Source: Betaproteobacteria bacterium (lineage in GTDB: Bacteria; Pseudomonadota; Gammaproteobacteria; Burkholderiales; Casimicrobiaceae). Taken from it: a stretch of 8,075 bases of DNA. Location: NCBI GenBank assembly GCA_003153335.1, contig PLYG01000063.1, forward strand, positions 1-8,075. Direction: 5' to 3'. The notes beneath the pieces were generated by a model that was given only the letters and a program-made list of their open reading frames with translations, was not told the DNA's origin and made no database searches. This document shows positions 6,068-8,075 of this stretch, one piece after another; position 1 is the first letter of the stretch, and each line of letters begins with the position of its first letter. The translations under genes were made by a program, and so were the position numbers.

Positions 6068-6189
6068 CCGGCGCACTGCGGACGGATCCATCTGCCGCGC
6101 GCGTGATGTGTCTCTTTGTCCTGCAACGAAGCCAATGCAGCCCATTTTTCCGCAATCCACTAGTCGACACGGGGAAGTCTTGATTGTAA

Positions 6190-6206
6190 ACGCGAATGAT
6201 TCGTAT
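6190..6206 (-). promoter_or_regulatory. Putative Fur box upstream of tonB
   Basis: ACGCGAATGATTCGTAT is an imperfect 17-bp palindrome centred on 6198, with a perfect GAAT-G-ATTC core and 6 of 8 arm positions paired. GCGAATGATTC is typical of Fur boxes in beta- and gammaproteobacteria. It sits in the AT-rich patch 6185-6220 of an otherwise GC-rich region, 123 bases before the chosen tonB start (30 before the GTG at 6160). This is where an iron-repressed promoter for the whole minus-strand cluster would be expected. A minus-strand TTGATC (about 6230-6235) might be a -35 element, but I cannot place a convincing -10. No other Fur-like site was seen before exbB or the receptor. Confidence 0.6.
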
Positions 6207-6386
6207 TACTAATATAATTGTCTGTCCTGGATCAAGAAAACCTAATTGGAGTGCGTCATTCCGCCGGCGACGCAGGACAGGACACAATCGAGTCGAACCA
6301 GCGAGCGTGAGCACGCCGGGGCTCGTGGATGGCGCGCCTCGTGTGGCGGTTACGGGCGCGAAATGGCATCCGGTGCTGAAACCGGC

Positions 6387-6392
6387 TACAAT
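6387..6392 (+). promoter_or_regulatory. Putative -10 element of the tRNA-Arg gene
   Basis: TACAAT at 6387-6392 is close to the TATAAT consensus and lies 11 bases before the tRNA start, followed by a GC-rich discriminator as is common in stable-RNA promoters. A matching -35 is poor (TGGCAT at about 6364-6369). A small stem CCGGT-GCTGAA-ACCGG (6370-6385) occupies the spacer, probably by chance. Confidence 0.4.
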
Positions 6393-6403
6393 TCGCCCTC
6401 CTC

Positions 6404-6480
6404 GCGCCCGTAGCTCAGATGGATAGAGTACTGCCCTCCGAAGGCAGGGGTCGCACGTTCGAATCGTGTCGGGCGCACCA
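6404..6480 (+). tRNA. tRNA-Arg (anticodon CCG)
   Basis: A 77-base tRNA cloverleaf. The acceptor arms GCGCCCG (6404-6410) and CGGGCGC (6470-6476) pair fully, followed by discriminator A and an encoded CCA (6478-6480). The D-arm begins AGCTCAGATGGATAGAGT. The anticodon stem CTGCC/GGCAG encloses the loop CTCCGAA, giving anticodon CCG, which reads the arginine codon CGG. The T-loop is TTCGAAT. The gene points away from the iron cluster and toward the thiamine-diphosphate enzyme. Two antisense reading frames across it (with residues such as TIRTCDPCLRRA and FERATPAFGG) are familiar false gene calls over tRNAs. Confidence 0.96.
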
Positions 6481-6507
6481 CTCGTACTGCAGACTTCGGT
6501 GCGAATT

Positions 6508-6521
6508 CCCCAGCGATGGGG
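6508..6521 (+). other. Small GNRA-type hairpin downstream of tRNA-Arg
   Basis: CCCCA-GCGA-TGGGG is a 5-bp stem capped by a GCGA tetraloop, 28 bases after the CCA end. No T-run follows, so it is at most a weak terminator or a 3' processing landmark for the tRNA precursor. Confidence 0.35.
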
Positions 6522-6560
6522 CAGAAACATCCGAGCTGCATCACTGATTTGCGACTGATA

Positions 6561-8075
6561 ATGCCCCCAGCCACCACCCTACAGCCCCGCATCGGCGGGC
6601 ATATCCTTGTTGACAACCTCATTGCCCAGGGTGTCGATCTGGTGTTCGGTGTCCCCGGCGAAAGCTATCTAGCCGTCCTGGACGGCCTGTATGCCCGGCA
6701 GGACGCTATTCGCTACATCATCTGCCGCCAGGAAGGCGGCGCGGCCAACATGGCCGACGCGTACGGCAAGCTGACCGGCCGTCCGGGCGTGTGCATCGTG
6801 ACCCGTGGCCCCGGCGCCACCAACGCGAGCATCGGCGTCCACACCGCATTCCAGGATTCGACGCCGATGGTGCTGCTCATTGGGCAGGTCGGCGGCGGTT
6901 TTGTCGACCGCGAAGCATTCCAGGAAATCGACTACCGGCAGATGTTTCGCCCAATCGCCAAGTGGGTCGCGCAAATCGATCGCGCCGAGCGCATCCCGGA
7001 GTACGTCAGCCACGCCTTTCATGTCGCGATGTCGGGGCGCCCCGGACCGGTCGTGCTGGCTTTGCCCGAGGATATGCTGACCACGCTGGTCACCGTCGCC
7101 GATGCGGCGCACTACCAGACCGTGCAGCCGGCCCCGGCGCCGTCCGATATCGTGCGCCTCACGCAAATGCTGTCCGCCGCGCAGCAGCCCGTCGTCGTGC
7201 TGGGCGGCAGCGGCTGGAATCTCGCCGCGCGCGACCACATCCGCGCCTTCGCCGAGGCCTGGCAACTGCCGGTGGGCTGCGCGTTTCGCTGCCAGGACTT
7301 GTTCGACAACACGCATCCGCAGTACATGGGCGATGTCGGCATCGGCATCAACCCGAAATTGGCCGCGCGCATCCGCGACGCCGACCTCGTCGTGGCGATC
7401 GGGCCGCGGCTGGGCGAAATGACCACCGGCGGCTACACCTTGCTCGAGGCCCCGCGCCCGAAGCAGAAACTCATTCACGTGCATGCCGGCGCCGACGAAC
7501 TCGGGCGCGTCTATCAGGGCGAATTGCTGATCAATTCGAGCATGCAGCGGTTTGCGGAAAGCCTGCGCGTCCTCAAGCCGGCGGCGGCCGTTCCCTGGGC
7601 TGAGCGCACGCGTCAGGCCAACGCCGACTACCATGCCAACCGCGTGCCGCAGACCATGCCGGGCACGCTCGATCTGGCCTCCGTCGTCATGACCTGCCAG
7701 GAAATGCTGCCCGACGATGCGATTCTCACCAACGGCGCCGGCAACTATTCGGGCTGGGTCCATCGCTTTTATCAACACCGCAAGTTCCGCACGCAACTGG
7801 CGCCGACCAGCGGAGCGATGGGCTATGGGGTTCCAGCGGGCGTCGCAGCGGCGATCACGCATCCGGAGCGCACGGTCATTTCGTTTTCCGGCGATGGTTG
7901 CTTTTTGATGAACGGCCAGGAGATGGCGACCGCGGTGCAGTACGATGCGAAAGTGATCTTCGTCGTCATCAACAACGGCATGTACGGCACCATCCGCATG
8001 CATCAGGAAAAACATTATCCGGGGCGCGTGTCGGCTACCGACCTCACCAATCCCGATTTCGCCGCGCTCGCCCGC
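6561..8075 (+). CDS. Thiamine-diphosphate enzyme, acetolactate synthase-like (IlvB family), 3' end cut by window
   Basis: The frame is open from the ATG at 6561 to the last base (505 codons, no stop), so the final few dozen residues are missing; the family usually has 550-590. The N-terminal ThDP pyrimidine-binding domain (about 10-180) has GVDLVFGVPGES, the catalytic Glu at 58 in RQEGGAANMADAYGK, and TRGPGATN. The central domain is about 190-325. The C-terminal pyrophosphate-binding domain has GDG at 444-446 and NN at 471-472 (FSGDG...VVINNGMYGTI), the Mg/ThDP motif. The family condenses or decarboxylates 2-oxo acids: acetolactate synthase, oxalyl-CoA decarboxylase, benzoylformate decarboxylase, sulfoacetaldehyde acetyltransferase. 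Glu58 argues against glyoxylate carboligase, which has Val there. The substrate is not decidable, and no ilvH-type small subunit is in view. No Shine-Dalgarno precedes the ATG; a TTG at 6549 is an alternative. It is 80 bases downstream of tRNA-Arg and may be cotranscribed. Confidence 0.9.
   Translation, partial: MPPATTLQPRIGGHILVDNLIAQGVDLVFGVPGESYLAVLDGLYARQDAIRYIICRQEGGAANMADAYGKLTGRPGVCIVTRGPGATNASIGVHTAFQDSTPMVLLIGQVGGGFVDREAFQEIDYRQMFRPIAKWVAQIDRAERIPEYVSHAFHVAMSGRPGPVVLALPEDMLTTLVTVADAAHYQTVQPAPAPSDIVRLTQMLSAAQQPVVVLGGSGWNLAARDHIRAFAEAWQLPVGCAFRCQDLFDNTHPQYMGDVGIGINPKLAARIRDADLVVAIGPRLGEMTTGGYTLLEAPRPKQKLIHVHAGADELGRVYQGELLINSSMQRFAESLRVLKPAAAVPWAERTRQANADYHANRVPQTMPGTLDLASVVMTCQEMLPDDAILTNGAGNYSGWVHRFYQHRKFRTQLAPTSGAMGYGVPAGVAAAITHPERTVISFSGDGCFLMNGQEMATAVQYDAKVIFVVINNGMYGTIRMHQEKHYPGRVSATDLTNPDFAALAR

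Noticed and set aside
5613..6530. A 305-residue minus-strand frame covering tonB and the tRNA
   Set aside because: It is out of frame with tonB and antisense to the tRNA. The DTIRTCDPCLRRA-type residues are a known artefact of reading tRNA-Arg backwards. A second such frame, 6386-6622, is rejected for the same reason.
6669..8015. A 448-residue minus-strand frame
   Set aside because: It is the antisense shadow of the ThDP enzyme, whose forward frame carries the family motifs. The antisense protein is rich in Arg, His and Ala and shows no domain.
1..8075. CRISPR array, phage genes, toxin-antitoxin or defence system
   Set aside because: I saw no regularly spaced repeats, phage structural motifs or defence-type domains. 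Apart from the IS remnant, the genes are ordinary iron, stress and metabolic functions.

Overview
The window looks like a chromosomal segment of a GC-rich betaproteobacterium, most plausibly of the order Burkholderiales. This rests on base composition, on the protein types, and on the gene order tonB-exbB-exbD-hemP-receptor, which I recall from that group. No ribosomal RNA or other taxonomic marker is present, so the assignment is an inference.

Layout. (1) Positions 1-624 are a scar: unassigned sequence, the C-terminal part of an IS3-family transposase with what looks like the element's right end at about 419, and directly after it a piece of a catalase gene that is cut at both ends. (2) Positions 657-1151 (+) hold an intact dps-family ferritin. 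(3) From about 6206 down to 1194 on the minus strand lies an iron-acquisition cluster: a Fur-box-like palindrome, tonB, exbB, exbD, hemP, a TonB-dependent siderophore receptor and a bacterioferritin-like gene. Gaps are short and exbD/hemP share an ATGA overlap, so it reads as one operon. A very strong GC hairpin separates the receptor from the last gene. (4) Positions 6404-6480 (+) are tRNA-Arg(CCG) with an encoded CCA. (5) From 6561 to the window end (+) runs a large thiamine-diphosphate enzyme of the acetolactate synthase-like family, cut by the window edge. It has no stop codon in the window, and a long antisense reading frame covers the same ground.

How the genes fit together. The receptor would bind a ferric siderophore at the outer membrane. 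TonB-ExbB-ExbD, from the same transcript, would transmit the proton-motive-force energy that opens it. HemP is a small protein linked in other bacteria to heme-uptake regulation. The bacterioferritin-like protein and the convergent Dps would store or detoxify the iron. The catalase fragment beside dps suggests the locus once also carried peroxide defence. The iron cluster is a known type; I see no clearly new system. The points most worth a second look are the IS/catalase junction, the receptor-bfr hairpin, the pairing of HemP with a receptor that lacks heme-receptor motifs, and ligand substitutions in the two ferritin-like proteins.
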